A stretch of 64,000 nt of DNA, from positions 186,001 through 250,000 of the forward strand of contig NZ_AQRA01000006.1 in NCBI RefSeq assembly GCF_000626715.1, in the 5' to 3' direction. The notes under the pieces were generated by a model. The model was given only the letters and a program-made list of their open reading frames with translations. It was not told the DNA's origin and did not search any database. The stretch comes from Aquimarina atlantica. Lineage in GTDB: Bacteria; Bacteroidota; Bacteroidia; Flavobacteriales; Flavobacteriaceae. Both the position numbers and the translations under genes were made by a program. Positions 45,041-53,181 of the stretch are shown in pieces; position 1 is the stretch's first letter, and every line of letters begins with the position of its first letter.

Positions 45041-46474
45041 ATGAGAAAGACACTACCATATTTATTTATTTTGTTTTTTGGCCTATTATCCTTTGCTCAA
45101 GGAACTTATAGAGACGAATTCGGATCTGTATCTTATGCAAACAACGATGGGACATTAAATTGGGCAGGAAACTGGAGTGAAATTGAGCCTTTTGATTTTA
45201 ATAATGATCCAGCTGGTGGTTTTATAAGTATTAATGGTGATCGACTTAGATTTAGATGGATATGGTCTGAAACTATGAGTAGAACGGCAGATTTGTCAGG
45301 AGCAACAAGTGCTACACTTTCTTTTAATTGGGAAACATCTAGCCTGGAAGCAGGAGAAGAACTTGCCATTAGAGCATCTAGTGATGGAACCAATTTTACT
45401 ACTCTTGCAACATTTGGAGGTACTCAGTCTGGTTTTTATAGTGTAGATATTTCGGCATATATTTCTGCTACTACAACAATTCGTTTTGATAATGTTGGAA
45501 ACAATTGGAGCGGTGATAATGATAGGGTTTTTGTCGATAATGTTCAGATCTTAACTGCTGTGACGGTTAATCAACCTCCTACTATTGTAGTTAGTGGTGA
45601 TCAGCATTTTTGTCCTAACCCTATTAATTCTAAACCAGTAGTGCAAACAGTTACCATTACCGATCCCGATGACACAACTGCCGATGAGATTTCGATACAG
45701 ATATCATCCGGATATGTTAATGGTCAAGATTTGTTAACACTAACAGGTGTCCATCCCAATATAACAAGTTCCTGGAATGCAACAGAAGGGAGGTTATTTC
45801 TAACTGGTCCAGCAACATTTGCCGAGTTTGAAGCGGCAATTTTGGCGGTAGTATATTCAACAAGTGCATCTAGTCCTCCAGAATTAAAAGAATTTTCTAT
45901 AGTGATAGGGAATGCACTTTTCCTGCCAGAGACGGGACATTTTTATGAATTCGTATCAGATGCAGGAATTCGGTGGGATGATGCAAGAGACGATGCAGCT
46001 ACGAGAACATATTTTGGACTACAAGGGTATTTAGCTACATTAACCAGTACTGCTGAAGCTGCTTTTGCAGGATCGCAGATAACAGGTAATGGATGGATAG
46101 GAGCAAATGACGAAGCAGTAGAAGGACAATGGAGATGGGTTACCGGGCCAGAAGCTGGAACTCTTTTTTGGACAGGAAATCAAACCGGATCTGTTGTTCC
46201 TGGTGAATTTGCGTTTTGGAATACGGGAGAACCTAACAATTGTTGTGGAGGAGAAGATTATGCGCATATTACAGCACCAGGTATCGGGATTCCTAATTCA
46301 TGGAACGACTTACCTATTGCCGGAGGAGGAGGAGCATATGCATCACAAGGTTATATTGTAGAATATGGTGGTATGCCAGGTGATAATCCTTTACAGATAT
46401 CTGGAGTAACTAGATTAAGAATAAGTTGCTCTGTGATTACTAATAGACAACGAACATATAGAGTAAATAACTAA
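45041..46474 (+). CDS. Secreted protein with jelly-roll and C-type lectin domains
   Basis: 477 aa with a signal peptide ending LLSFAQ. Residues of about 25-175 form a jelly-roll-like domain (FNWETSSLEAGEELAIRAS), then comes a cadherin-like beta domain (PPTIVVSGDQHFCPNP...), then a C-type lectin domain (about 300-445: GYLATLTS, GWIGANDEAVEGQWRWVTG, FWNTGEPNN, YIVEYGG). The lectin WNTGEPNN segment holds the EPN sugar-specificity motif. The tail ends VITNRQRTYRVNN and does not look like a type A or B sorting domain, so how it leaves the cell is unclear. Monocistronic. Confidence 0.82.
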   Translation: MRKTLPYLFILFFGLLSFAQGTYRDEFGSVSYANNDGTLNWAGNWSEIEPFDFNNDPAGGFISINGDRLRFRWIWSETMSRTADLSGATSATLSFNWETSSLEAGEELAIRASSDGTNFTTLATFGGTQSGFYSVDISAYISATTTIRFDNVGNNWSGDNDRVFVDNVQILTAVTVNQPPTIVVSGDQHFCPNPINSKPVVQTVTITDPDDTTADEISIQISSGYVNGQDLLTLTGVHPNITSSWNATEGRLFLTGPATFAEFEAAILAVVYSTSASSPPELKEFSIVIGNALFLPETGHFYEFVSDAGIRWDDARDDAATRTYFGLQGYLATLTSTAEAAFAGSQITGNGWIGANDEAVEGQWRWVTGPEAGTLFWTGNQTGSVVPGEFAFWNTGEPNNCCGGEDYAHITAPGIGIPNSWNDLPIAGGGGAYASQGYIVEYGGMPGDNPLQISGVTRLRISCSVITNRQRTYRVNN

Positions 46475-46484
46475 GTTTTGTTTG

Positions 46485-48077
46485 TTAAGAAGGTAAAGAC
46501 ATTTTTCTTTTTCGCCTGGTTACAGAAAAAAGAAATATAAAAATCGATAAAAATATAGAAACTCTAGCTAGATAATTTCCTGCTTTTACATAGAATGTGA
46601 TTTTATCATTTGTAACAAGGGTTCCTTTTAATGCTCCTTGTTTTTCATAATCTAATTTTGCTATAATATCTCCTGTTTGGTTAATAATAGCAGAAATTCC
46701 GGTATTGGCACTTCGGGCAATACTTCTTCTGGTTTCAATAGCTCTTAATTTGGCATAAGATAAGTGTTGTCTATGCCCTTGAGTATTGCCCCACCAGGCG
46801 TCGTTGGTAATAATTGCCAGAAATTTTGCCTTATTTCTAATATATCCTGTGGCAAACTCTCCATATATACTCTCATAACAGATTAAAGTTCCTACTCCAA
46901 TACTATCTTTAGAGAAGAATACTTCTCGATCTTCTTGAGTAGTTTTCTTAGCTACCGTTCCACCAAGGTCAATCATGGCATCACCCAAAATGGGTTTTAA
47001 AACACTTTGGTATGGAAAATTTTCTACACCAACAACTAGTTTGCTTTTGTGGTATAGCTCATCTGTCCCATCTGGACGAACAAAAAATGCAGAATTATAG
47101 TCATCATAATAGATGCCTTCTTTATAAGTATTCGTTTGTTTGCGAATTTTACCGGGATCATTAAATACATCAATTAATGATATTCCTGATAATACATTTG
47201 CATTAGGATATTGGTTAAGTATTCGTTGTGCAGTTTTTTTAGCAATAGAGATAGAGAAATTAGTAAGTCTGTTATTGTCTGCAAAAACAGTTTCTGGAGC
47301 AATAATAAAATCTGTTTTTGAAGTAGCAACGGTATTTGTTAGTGAGTCTAATAATTTACCTATTCGAGCATCTGTAGTGTTATACTTTTCGGTATAGGGG
47401 TTTATGTTAGGCTGTAGAATAACCACTTCGATATTACTACCTTCTTCTTTATACGTTTTTAGAATAATAAACGATATTATAATAGGGATTAGAATAATCA
47501 ATCCATTGCGAATCGCAGATCTGTACAGAATAGTTTTATCCTTGTGTTCTTTAAAAAGTAGTATACTCCTAAAAACACTAATATTAATGACCCAAATCCA
47601 AAGTGTACCACCAAAAGTCCCTGTGTACTCGTACCATTGTACCCAGGAAGTAAAGCTTGCAAATCCATTACCCAGGTTAAGCCAGGGCCAGGAAAATTCC
47701 CATTGCAGGTGCATATATTCAAAAGTCATCCAAAAGCAAACTAGAAATATACTACTGATCGTAAATGTGGTTCTTTTGGCAACAATATGATAAATCAAAA
47801 ATACCAAAGTCATCACAAGGCTATTTACAATTTCTGCAAACCACATACCAAAGGCAGTAGAATTATAGATCCACCAGGTGGTAATTATATTCCAAATAAA
47901 AAAGGAGAGAAAAGCAAAGCCAAAAACCTGGCTTTTACTGTATTTATTTTTACGAATGTTATATTCTACAGTCAAAAGAGGAACAAAACCAAAGAATAGA
48001 AATAAAGGAAAACCGTAGGTGGGCCAGCTAATAGCAAGAAAAAGGCCTGAAATAATACACAATATGATGTTTTTCAT
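46485..48077 (-). CDS. lnt: Apolipoprotein N-acyltransferase
   Basis: 530 aa. The N-terminal half carries about seven membrane helices and the C-terminal nitrilase domain has the Glu-Lys-Cys triad: Glu in APETVF, Lys in YHKSKLVVGVENFP and Cys in LICYESIYG. The enzyme adds the third acyl chain to lipoproteins in the inner membrane. The rest (WWGNTQGHRQHLSYAKLRAIETRRSIAR is split between conserved motifs) is complete. It is transcribed alone and faces the lectin gene, with 10 nt between the stop codons. Confidence 0.94.
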   Translation of the reverse strand: MKNIILCIISGLFLAISWPTYGFPLFLFFGFVPLLTVEYNIRKNKYSKSQVFGFAFLSFFIWNIITTWWIYNSTAFGMWFAEIVNSLVMTLVFLIYHIVAKRTTFTISSIFLVCFWMTFEYMHLQWEFSWPWLNLGNGFASFTSWVQWYEYTGTFGGTLWIWVINISVFRSILLFKEHKDKTILYRSAIRNGLIILIPIIISFIILKTYKEEGSNIEVVILQPNINPYTEKYNTTDARIGKLLDSLTNTVATSKTDFIIAPETVFADNNRLTNFSISIAKKTAQRILNQYPNANVLSGISLIDVFNDPGKIRKQTNTYKEGIYYDDYNSAFFVRPDGTDELYHKSKLVVGVENFPYQSVLKPILGDAMIDLGGTVAKKTTQEDREVFFSKDSIGVGTLICYESIYGEFATGYIRNKAKFLAIITNDAWWGNTQGHRQHLSYAKLRAIETRRSIARSANTGISAIINQTGDIIAKLDYEKQGALKGTLVTNDKITFYVKAGNYLARVSIFLSIFIFLFSVTRRKRKMSLPS

Positions 48078-48454
48078 AAAAAAAATGCTTCCTTATTAAT
48101 AACGAAATTAAACTTATTTAGTTACAATTAATATAATTGAATGTTTCTTTTTTGTAACGTTTAGTAATGGATAGTCTTTTAGACGCTTAAACTGGCGATT
48201 TTATATAATTCTTCGTAATGTGATATTTACGAAGTTCATCACTTAAAACTGTATTTTGTTTTGAAGAATCTAGAGTTACTTTTCTAATATCTTTTCTAGA
48301 TTTTTATGTTTTAACAACTTGGCACTTGTAAAATTAATAGTGGTTAAAATTTATAAATTCACACCTCATTTTCAGGGGTATATGGCTAATATCTTTGTCT
48401 TTGTACTAGTCTTTATACTATATTTGATTCGGTTATTAATACTTGATTTATGCA

Positions 48455-48655
48455 ATGGGATCACCGTCAGGAAAAAGGAAAGTAGAGGCTTCAATTAGAG
48501 TAGTAATATATCTGATGTGTGAAAAAAACATTTTCAATTTTATTCCATAAACATCAATAAATGGACAATCATATCTAAAAGAGGATGAACTATCAGATTT
48601 GATTTTCTTTATTAAAGATTTTGAAGAAAAAAACATATCAGTCAATGACTCCTAA
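48455..48655 (+). pseudogene. Possible decayed small gene with one in-frame stop
   Basis: An ATG at 48455 opens 31 codons (MGSPSGKRKVEASIRVV...) to a TAA at 48548, and the same frame continues for 34 protein-like codons (GQSYLKEDELSDLIFFIKD) to a TAA at 48653. The continuous frame with one stop looks like a nonsense-mutated gene of about 66 aa. A minus-strand frame (48645-48448) also stays open but reads less naturally. I recognise no family, so the call is tentative. Confidence 0.3.
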
Positions 48656-48735
48656 AAAAGAAATATAGGCAGTAGCATAAAAAACAAAGTTCTAAAATGA
48701 GCTTTGATATATAAAAATATTCTTTCGCGAGGAAT

Positions 48736-48756
48736 AGACACACATGGTGAGTGTCT
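48736..48756 (+). promoter_or_regulatory. Peptide-leader hairpin, copy 1
   Basis: AGACAC, 9-nt loop, GTGTCT (perfect 6-bp stem), then TAAAATGTT. The start codon of the 54-aa peptide lies 41 nt downstream. A TTTG lies at 48703-48706, where a -33 box would fall if the hairpin is at the transcript start. Confidence 0.7.
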
Positions 48757-48797
48757 TAAAATGTTCATCACAACTATAAATATTGAATATTTAAATT

Positions 48798-48962
48798 ATG
48801 AAAAAATCAATTTTAAATTTAGGAAAAGTTATAAATAAAACTAAACAAAAAACTATTAATGGTGGACAAATGGAAGCCTCTTGCGAAGAATTAGGATGGA
48901 ACGAATTAACTTGTAAATATGCATCGCCAAATTCTGATATCAATTATCTCAAATGTTGTTAA
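48798..48962 (+). CDS. Double-glycine leader peptide (type ILNL)
   Basis: 54 aa. The leader MKKSILNLGKVINKTKQK plus TINGG ends at Gly22-Gly23. The 31-residue core QMEASCEELGWNEL... contains Cys29, Cys39 and a terminal CysCys pair. It is too short for default ORF callers. A leader hairpin sits 41 nt before the start codon. A decayed copy of the same kind of gene follows 19 nt after its stop, and a terminator closes the unit at 49233. No known bacteriocin family is recognised from the core. Confidence 0.72.
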   Translation: MKKSILNLGKVINKTKQKTINGGQMEASCEELGWNELTCKYASPNSDINYLKCC

Positions 48963-48981
48963 ATCGAAAATCATTCTAAAG

Positions 48982-49145
48982 TAAAAAAAATCAATTTTGA
49001 ATTTAGAAAAAGCTTTAAGTAAAGCAGAATAAAAATCAATTAATAGGGCATTATCTCGTGTTTATGTACTCTAGGGAATCCATGTTATGTTTTTATGGGA
49101 CCAATATGTATAGATGTATGTATGCATGAGCCCGAAGAGAGGTAG
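48982..49145 (+). pseudogene. Decayed double-glycine peptide gene
   Basis: The segment aligns with the ILNL leaders: KSILNLEKALSKAE, stop, KSIN. Three lesions are visible: the ATG position reads TAA (48982), the Gln codon before KSIN is TAA, and the GG codons have lost one base. Past the frameshift a Cys-rich core is still readable (GIISCLCTLGNPCYVF... with five Cys, ending at the TAG at 49143). The core has no stop codon, so the decay is probably recent. Confidence 0.65.
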
Positions 49146-49232
49146 AATGTAAAATTAATTCTACAATTATATGCTTAAAAGTAAACAATCATTGTTTTAA
49201 AGTTTATATCACTGTAGGGTATTGATAACTTG

Positions 49233-49274
49233 GCTGCAGTTGCTTTTTACTAAGAAGCAACTCAGCTTTTTTTC
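49233..49274 (+). terminator. Intrinsic terminator of the 48.8-kb peptide unit
   Basis: GCTGCAGTTGCTT (49233-49245) pairs with AAGCAACTCAGC (49255-49266) with a single bulge, followed by seven T. Confidence 0.82.
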
Positions 49275-49566
49275 AGGAACTTACTAAAGTTTTTCTAAGC
49301 GCATGATAAAAAGTTATACATAAATATAAATTACTTTTTTTCAATAAGATATAGTATATTAGTTGTGTTTTATTACCCCAATCCCTCAACCTAAATCAGG
49401 ATAAATTGAGGGCAAGAACCCATTTTGATGTAGTACAATTAGTAGTGGGTTTATTCTTAGTTTATTACGGATTTTGAAAAAAATGATTGATTGTTTCATT
49501 CAAAATATGAAAGTATAAAACACTTTTTATAGCTTTTGTATTAGGAATAATATTTTTATAAAGAAT
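49275..49566 (+). other. Intergenic stretch with two short inverted repeats
   Basis: No coding frame. CCCTCAA (49383-49389)/TTGAGGG (49406-49412) and AACCCA (49417-49422)/TGGGTT (49446-49451) could fold into two consecutive hairpins. Function unknown; neither has a T tract. Confidence 0.3.
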
Positions 49567-49587
49567 AGACATAAACGATAAGTGTCT
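49567..49587 (+). promoter_or_regulatory. Peptide-leader hairpin, copy 2
   Basis: AGACAT, 9-nt loop, GTGTCT (one T-G pair), then TTAAATGTT. The start codon at 49628 is 40 nt downstream. A TTTG lies at 49535-49538. Confidence 0.7.
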
Positions 49588-49601
49588 TTAAATGTTTATC
49601 G

Positions 49602-49692
49602 TAAAAAATAATCTTAAAACCTATATCATGAAAAATCACATTTTAAACTTGGGTAAAGTTTTAACCAAAATGCAACAAAAACAAATTAATGG
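49602..49692 (+). repeat. 91-bp tandem leader repeat, copy A
   Basis: It covers 26 nt of leader plus the leader-peptide coding part of the 49628 gene up to the first Gly-Gly codons. It matches 49817-49907 with nine differences, all transitions. Confidence 0.85.
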
Positions 49693-49804
49693 AGGTAGAT
49701 GTCAAAATTCATTTGAATGTTGGGAATGGGCTAATTTTTTGGGACCAGAAGACGCGTATGCGTGTATTGATGGAAATTGTGGACTTAATCCAGGTCCACT
49801 TTAA
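49628..49804 (+). CDS. Double-glycine leader peptide (type ILNL), tandem copy A
   Basis: 58 aa from the ATG at 49628; an in-frame ATG at 49592 lies in the AAATGTT of the hairpin element and is not the likely start, because the leader would then be much longer than in the sister peptides. Leader MKNHILNLGKVLTKMQQK then QINGG, ending at Gly22-Gly23. The 35-residue core RCQNSFECWEWANFLG... has four Cys. It shares a nearly identical leader with the next gene but an unrelated core, and both are probably on one transcript from the hairpin-bearing promoter. Confidence 0.75.
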   Translation: MKNHILNLGKVLTKMQQKQINGGRCQNSFECWEWANFLGPEDAYACIDGNCGLNPGPL

Positions 49805-49816
49805 TTATTGGGAGTA

Positions 49817-49907
49817 TAAAAAATAATCTTAAAACTTATATTATGAAAAATCACATTTCAAGCTTAGGTAAAATTTTAACCAAAACACAGCAAAAACAAA
49901 TTAATGG
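49817..49907 (+). repeat. 91-bp tandem leader repeat, copy B
   Basis: Second copy of 49602-49692 (82 of 91 bases identical). It lacks the upstream hairpin, so the gene it heads depends on transcription from copy A. Confidence 0.85.
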
Positions 49908-50037
49908 GGGAGGAGGGCATCCAGAATGCTATTCTCATCAGGATTGCCCTGGATCAATGGGATGTTGTAGACCTGGAGGTGCGGGATTAGGGCTATGCAT
50001 GGTGTTTGAACAGTATATAAAATATTGTAATATATAA
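49843..50037 (+). CDS. Double-glycine leader peptide (type ILNL), tandem copy B
   Basis: 64 aa. Leader MKNHISSLGKILTKTQQK then QINGG. The 41-residue core GGHPECYSHQDCPGS... has six Cys including a CysCys pair (MGCCRPGG). The core resembles small disulfide-rich peptides in Cys spacing, but no family is recognised. The 38-nt spacer from the first gene and the duplicated upstream sequence show that it arose by tandem duplication followed by core replacement. A strong terminator follows at 50105. Confidence 0.75.
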   Translation: MKNHISSLGKILTKTQQKQINGGGGHPECYSHQDCPGSMGCCRPGGAGLGLCMVFEQYIKYCNI

Positions 50038-50104
50038 GCGATTCATAGTTAATAAGGGGGACTTATGTCTTTCTTCCCATCAAAAATGTTAAACGCTTTA
50101 TGTG

Positions 50105-50143
50105 AGCACTGATGTTTTTTATAAAGATATCAGTGCTTTTTTA
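50105..50143 (+). terminator. Intrinsic terminator of the tandem peptide unit
   Basis: AGCACTGAT (50105-50113) pairs with ATCAGTGCT (50129-50137), then a T run. From here to the pssA start (50355) nothing else is recognisable. Confidence 0.85.
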
Positions 50144-50354
50144 TAACAAATAATCATTTTGAGAAAGCTAAATCCTTAATAAATTTGGTAGGTGATTAGG
50201 ATCTAAAGTATTAAGAAAAGCGATAGGATACTATGACAAAATTTGATGTTGTAATCTATGATTTGTGATTGCCAGAATGATTCTTTTTTGGTTAGAAACC
50301 ATTATCAGATAAAGTATCCATTTAGTTTACTATTTTTACACAAAATTGAATTTT

Positions 50355-51119
50355 ATGTGGATCAAAAAGCAAATTCCAAACTTTATAACCCTCCTTAATC
50401 TTTTTTGTGGATGTATTGCGGTTATTTTTGCCGTTCAGGGACAATTGGAATTAACTGCTCTTTTTGTAATGCTAGGTATAGGATTTGATTTTTTTGATGG
50501 TTTTGCAGCGAGAATATTAGATGTTAAAAGTGAATTAGGATTGCAACTTGATTCTTTGGCAGATATGGTTACCAGTGGGGTAGCACCTGGTATTGTAATG
50601 TATCAATTGTTATCTCAAGTTTTTGGAAAACCATTTTATATAGCTCCAGGTTCTTGGAATTCTGAACAGATTTTAGCAAGTTTTGATATGTCTTATGTGT
50701 CTTTGCTGGGTTTATTGGTAACCTTGGCTTCTGCATATCGATTAGCTAAATTTAATATAGATACCCGCCAAACTACTTCATTTATTGGTTTACCCACACC
50801 AGCAAATACATTGTTAATTGTTAGTTTACCGTTAATACTCAAGTTTCAGCAAGAACCCTGGATTTTGGAAATTATTCTTACTAAATGGTTTTTGATAGGG
50901 TTAACTATACTAAGTTGTTATCTGCTTAATGCCGAAATTCCTCTATTTGCTTTAAAATTTAAGACCTGGGGATTTGCAGAAAATAAGGTTCGTTATATTT
51001 TTATAATACTTACCGTTATTTTAATTGTACCCTTAAAATTTATAGCAATACCATGTGTGATATTACTTTATATTTTAATGTCTTTATTTTTCAAAGAAAA
51101 AAAGCCGATCGAAGAATAG
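50355..51119 (+). CDS. pssA: CDP-diacylglycerol--serine O-phosphatidyltransferase
   Basis: 254 aa from the ATG at 50355 (a TTG at 50346 is less likely). The CDP-alcohol phosphotransferase motif DG-x2-AR-x8-G-x3-D-x3-D is fully present in DGFAARILDVKSELG followed by LQLDSLAD. About six to eight membrane helices are predicted. The enzyme makes phosphatidylserine, the precursor of phosphatidylethanolamine, in the inner membrane. It converges on lptB and lies 212 nt downstream of the peptide terminator. Confidence 0.93.
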   Translation: MWIKKQIPNFITLLNLFCGCIAVIFAVQGQLELTALFVMLGIGFDFFDGFAARILDVKSELGLQLDSLADMVTSGVAPGIVMYQLLSQVFGKPFYIAPGSWNSEQILASFDMSYVSLLGLLVTLASAYRLAKFNIDTRQTTSFIGLPTPANTLLIVSLPLILKFQQEPWILEIILTKWFLIGLTILSCYLLNAEIPLFALKFKTWGFAENKVRYIFIILTVILIVPLKFIAIPCVILLYILMSLFFKEKKPIEE

Positions 51120-51173
51120 TTTTTGATCAACATTTTTTAAGGTAAGACTCAAAAATCAAATTCCATATTATCA

Positions 51174-51914
51174 TTAAAAATTTAATTTCTTTTTTCTAAG
51201 TTCGAAATTTTGTCCCAGATAAACTTTACGTACCATTTCATCTTCGGCCAATTCTTCGGGGATACCAGCTTTTAGAATACTTCCTTCAAACATTAAATAG
51301 GTTCTATCTGTTATCGCAAGGGTTTCCTGTACGTTATGATCTGTAATTAAAATACCAATGTTTTTATCTTTTAGCTGGGCAACAATACGTTGTATATCTT
51401 CTACAGCTACTGGGTCAACCCCGGCAAAGGGTTCGTCCAAAAGGATAAAATTAGGATCTGTGGCCAGCGCTCTTGCTATCTCTGTACGACGACGCTCACC
51501 ACCACTTAGAAGATCACCACGGTTTTTACGGATATGTCCTAAGCCAAACTCTTCGATAAGTGCTTCCATTTTATGCAATTGCTCTTTTTTAGAAAGTTTA
51601 GTGAGCTGAAGTACACTTAAGATATTATCTTCGATACTAAGTTTTCTAAATACAGAAGCTTCCTGAGCCAAATAACCAATACCATTTTGAGCACGTTTAT
51701 ACATTGGGTATTTGGTGATATCGATATCATCTAGCGTAATTTTCCCTCCGTTAGGTTTTACCAAACCAACAATCATATAAAAGGAAGTTGTTTTACCAGC
51801 ACCATTTGGTCCCAGAAGTCCAACAATTTCCCCTTGATTTACTTCAAGAGAGATTCCTTTTACTACTTTTCTACCTTTATATGATTTTATAAGATTATCT
51901 GCTTTTAACTTCAT
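51174..51914 (-). CDS. lptB: LPS export ABC transporter ATP-binding protein LptB
   Basis: 246 aa. Walker [11 protein letters not shown]-loop [15 protein letters not shown], signature [16 protein letters not shown] and Walker [14 protein letters not shown] are intact and match LptB, the ATPase that powers lipopolysaccharide transport with LptFG. It is in the same orientation as the AhpD-like, tatC and kdsD-like genes upstream. An 80-nt gap separates it from the AhpD-like gene, so co-transcription is plausible. Confidence 0.93.
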   Translation of the reverse strand: MKLKADNLIKSYKGRKVVKGISLEVNQGEIVGLLGPNGAGKTTSFYMIVGLVKPNGGKITLDDIDITKYPMYKRAQNGIGYLAQEASVFRKLSIEDNILSVLQLTKLSKKEQLHKMEALIEEFGLGHIRKNRGDLLSGGERRRTEIARALATDPNFILLDEPFAGVDPVAVEDIQRIVAQLKDKNIGILITDHNVQETLAITDRTYLMFEGSILKAGIPEELAEDEMVRKVYLGQNFELRKKKLNF

Positions 51915-51994
51915 ATCAGAATGACTTCTTTATATCGGGGGTGTTGCTAAAATGAGCTGGTAAATTTACATTATTCTTTTTAACTACTACATAC

Positions 51995-52345
51995 TTAAGA
52001 AGCTTTTGCTTCAAGCGCGTCCCAAAACTCATAAGCACGACGTAAATGAGGAATAACGATAGTGCCTCCTACCAGAGTAGCAATACTAAGAGATTCGACT
52101 ACTTCTTCTTTGGTTAACCCTTCTTTATGGCAGGTTTCAAGATGATAGCGCACACAATCGTCACAGCGCAGGACTACAGAAGCTACTAATCCTAATAATT
52201 CTTTAGTTTTTACATTTAGAGCACCTTCCATATAGGCATTGGTATCCAGGTTAAAGATTCTCTTAATTATTTTGTTATTGTCCTCCAGGATACGAGAATT
52301 CATTTTTTCTCTGTAGCTGTTGAATTCGTCAACTATATCACTCAT
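51995..52345 (-). CDS. Carboxymuconolactone decarboxylase / AhpD-like protein
   Basis: 116 aa, helical. The CxxC motif in VVLRCDDCVRYHLETCHKEG is the AhpD-like active site, with the His a few residues later. Such proteins relay electrons to peroxiredoxins or act on peroxides; the substrate here is unknown. The start overlaps the tatC stop by 4 nt, so the two genes are translationally coupled. Confidence 0.87.
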   Translation of the reverse strand: MSDIVDEFNSYREKMNSRILEDNNKIIKRIFNLDTNAYMEGALNVKTKELLGLVASVVLRCDDCVRYHLETCHKEGLTKEEVVESLSIATLVGGTIVIPHLRRAYEFWDALEAKAS

Positions 52346-53181
52346 TTAGATTGTTTTTGTAATTTTTTCTTTTCTTTTTTTATTACAGCTTTAGATATAA
52401 AAATACTTACCTCATATAATATTAAAACCGGAATAGCAACAATAACCTGACTAGCAATATCAGGTGGTGTAATTACGGCAGAAAGTATTAATACAATGAC
52501 TAAAGCAAATTTTCTATATTTTTTTAAAAACTCAGGAGTAACTAATCCTACTTTGGTAAGGAAAAACATAATAACAGGAAGTTCGAATATTAGGCCACAA
52601 GCTATTACCGAAGCCCTTACCAGTGCTATATAACTATCAATATCAAATTCGTTAAGCACCTCTTTGCTCACTTGATACCCTCCTAAAAAATTAATGGATA
52701 ACGGTGTAATTACGTAGTATCCAAAAAGTACTCCCAAGAAAAATAAACAGGAACAGATAATAATAAATCCTTTAGAATTCTTTTTCTCTTTATCATACAA
52801 TGCAGGAGAAATAAATTTCCAGAATTCATATAGTACATAAGGAAATGCTATAATAAAACCTGCTGTTATTGAGGTCCAGATATGAACAGAGAATTGGCCA
52901 GCTACTTTTCTGCTCTGTACACTAAAAGGTAATTCTTTAAAGCATAAACTTTCATCTAAACCTAGAAGTTTAGATAGATTACAGAGACCATTATAAGTAG
53001 GGAAATCTGGTTTTTTTGGTCCAAAAATTATAACATCAAAGATGAATTCTTTTGATATAAAAGCTATAATTCCGGCAATGAGTACTGCAACAGTAGCCCG
53101 AATTAAATGCCAGCGCAACTCTTCTAGATGATCTAGAAAAGACATAGACTGAGGATCTTTTTGAGTAGTTTTCCCTGCCAT
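52342..53181 (-). CDS. tatC: Twin-arginine translocase subunit TatC
   Basis: 279 aa with six membrane helices. The N-terminal MSFLDHLEELRWHLIRA motif and the later FIISPALYDKEKK-like cytoplasmic loop are typical. It is the receptor for twin-arginine signal peptides in the Tat export pathway. A basic C-terminal tail KEKKKLQKQSK follows the last helix. It overlaps the kdsD-like gene by 1 nt and the AhpD-like gene by 4 nt. No tatA gene is visible in the window. Confidence 0.93.
   Translation of the reverse strand: MAGKTTQKDPQSMSFLDHLEELRWHLIRATVAVLIAGIIAFISKEFIFDVIIFGPKKPDFPTYNGLCNLSKLLGLDESLCFKELPFSVQSRKVAGQFSVHIWTSITAGFIIAFPYVLYEFWKFISPALYDKEKKNSKGFIIICSCLFFLGVLFGYYVITPLSINFLGGYQVSKEVLNEFDIDSYIALVRASVIACGLIFELPVIMFFLTKVGLVTPEFLKKYRKFALVIVLILSAVITPPDIASQVIVAIPVLILYEVSIFISKAVIKKEKKKLQKQSK

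Noticed and set aside
48448..48645. 65-codon minus-strand gene
   Set aside because: The plus-strand frame over the same DNA reads more like protein (with one stop), and the minus frame has no family match or start context.
48736..49587. CRISPR array made of the repeated hairpins
   Set aside because: The copies are far apart, occur on both strands, differ in sequence and are tied to peptide start codons; there are no regular spacers or cas genes.
49592..49627. Longer start (ATG at 49592) for the tandem peptide copy A
   Set aside because: That ATG is part of the AAATGTT that follows the hairpin in other copies; the sister peptides begin at MKN/MKK and the resulting leader would be too long.
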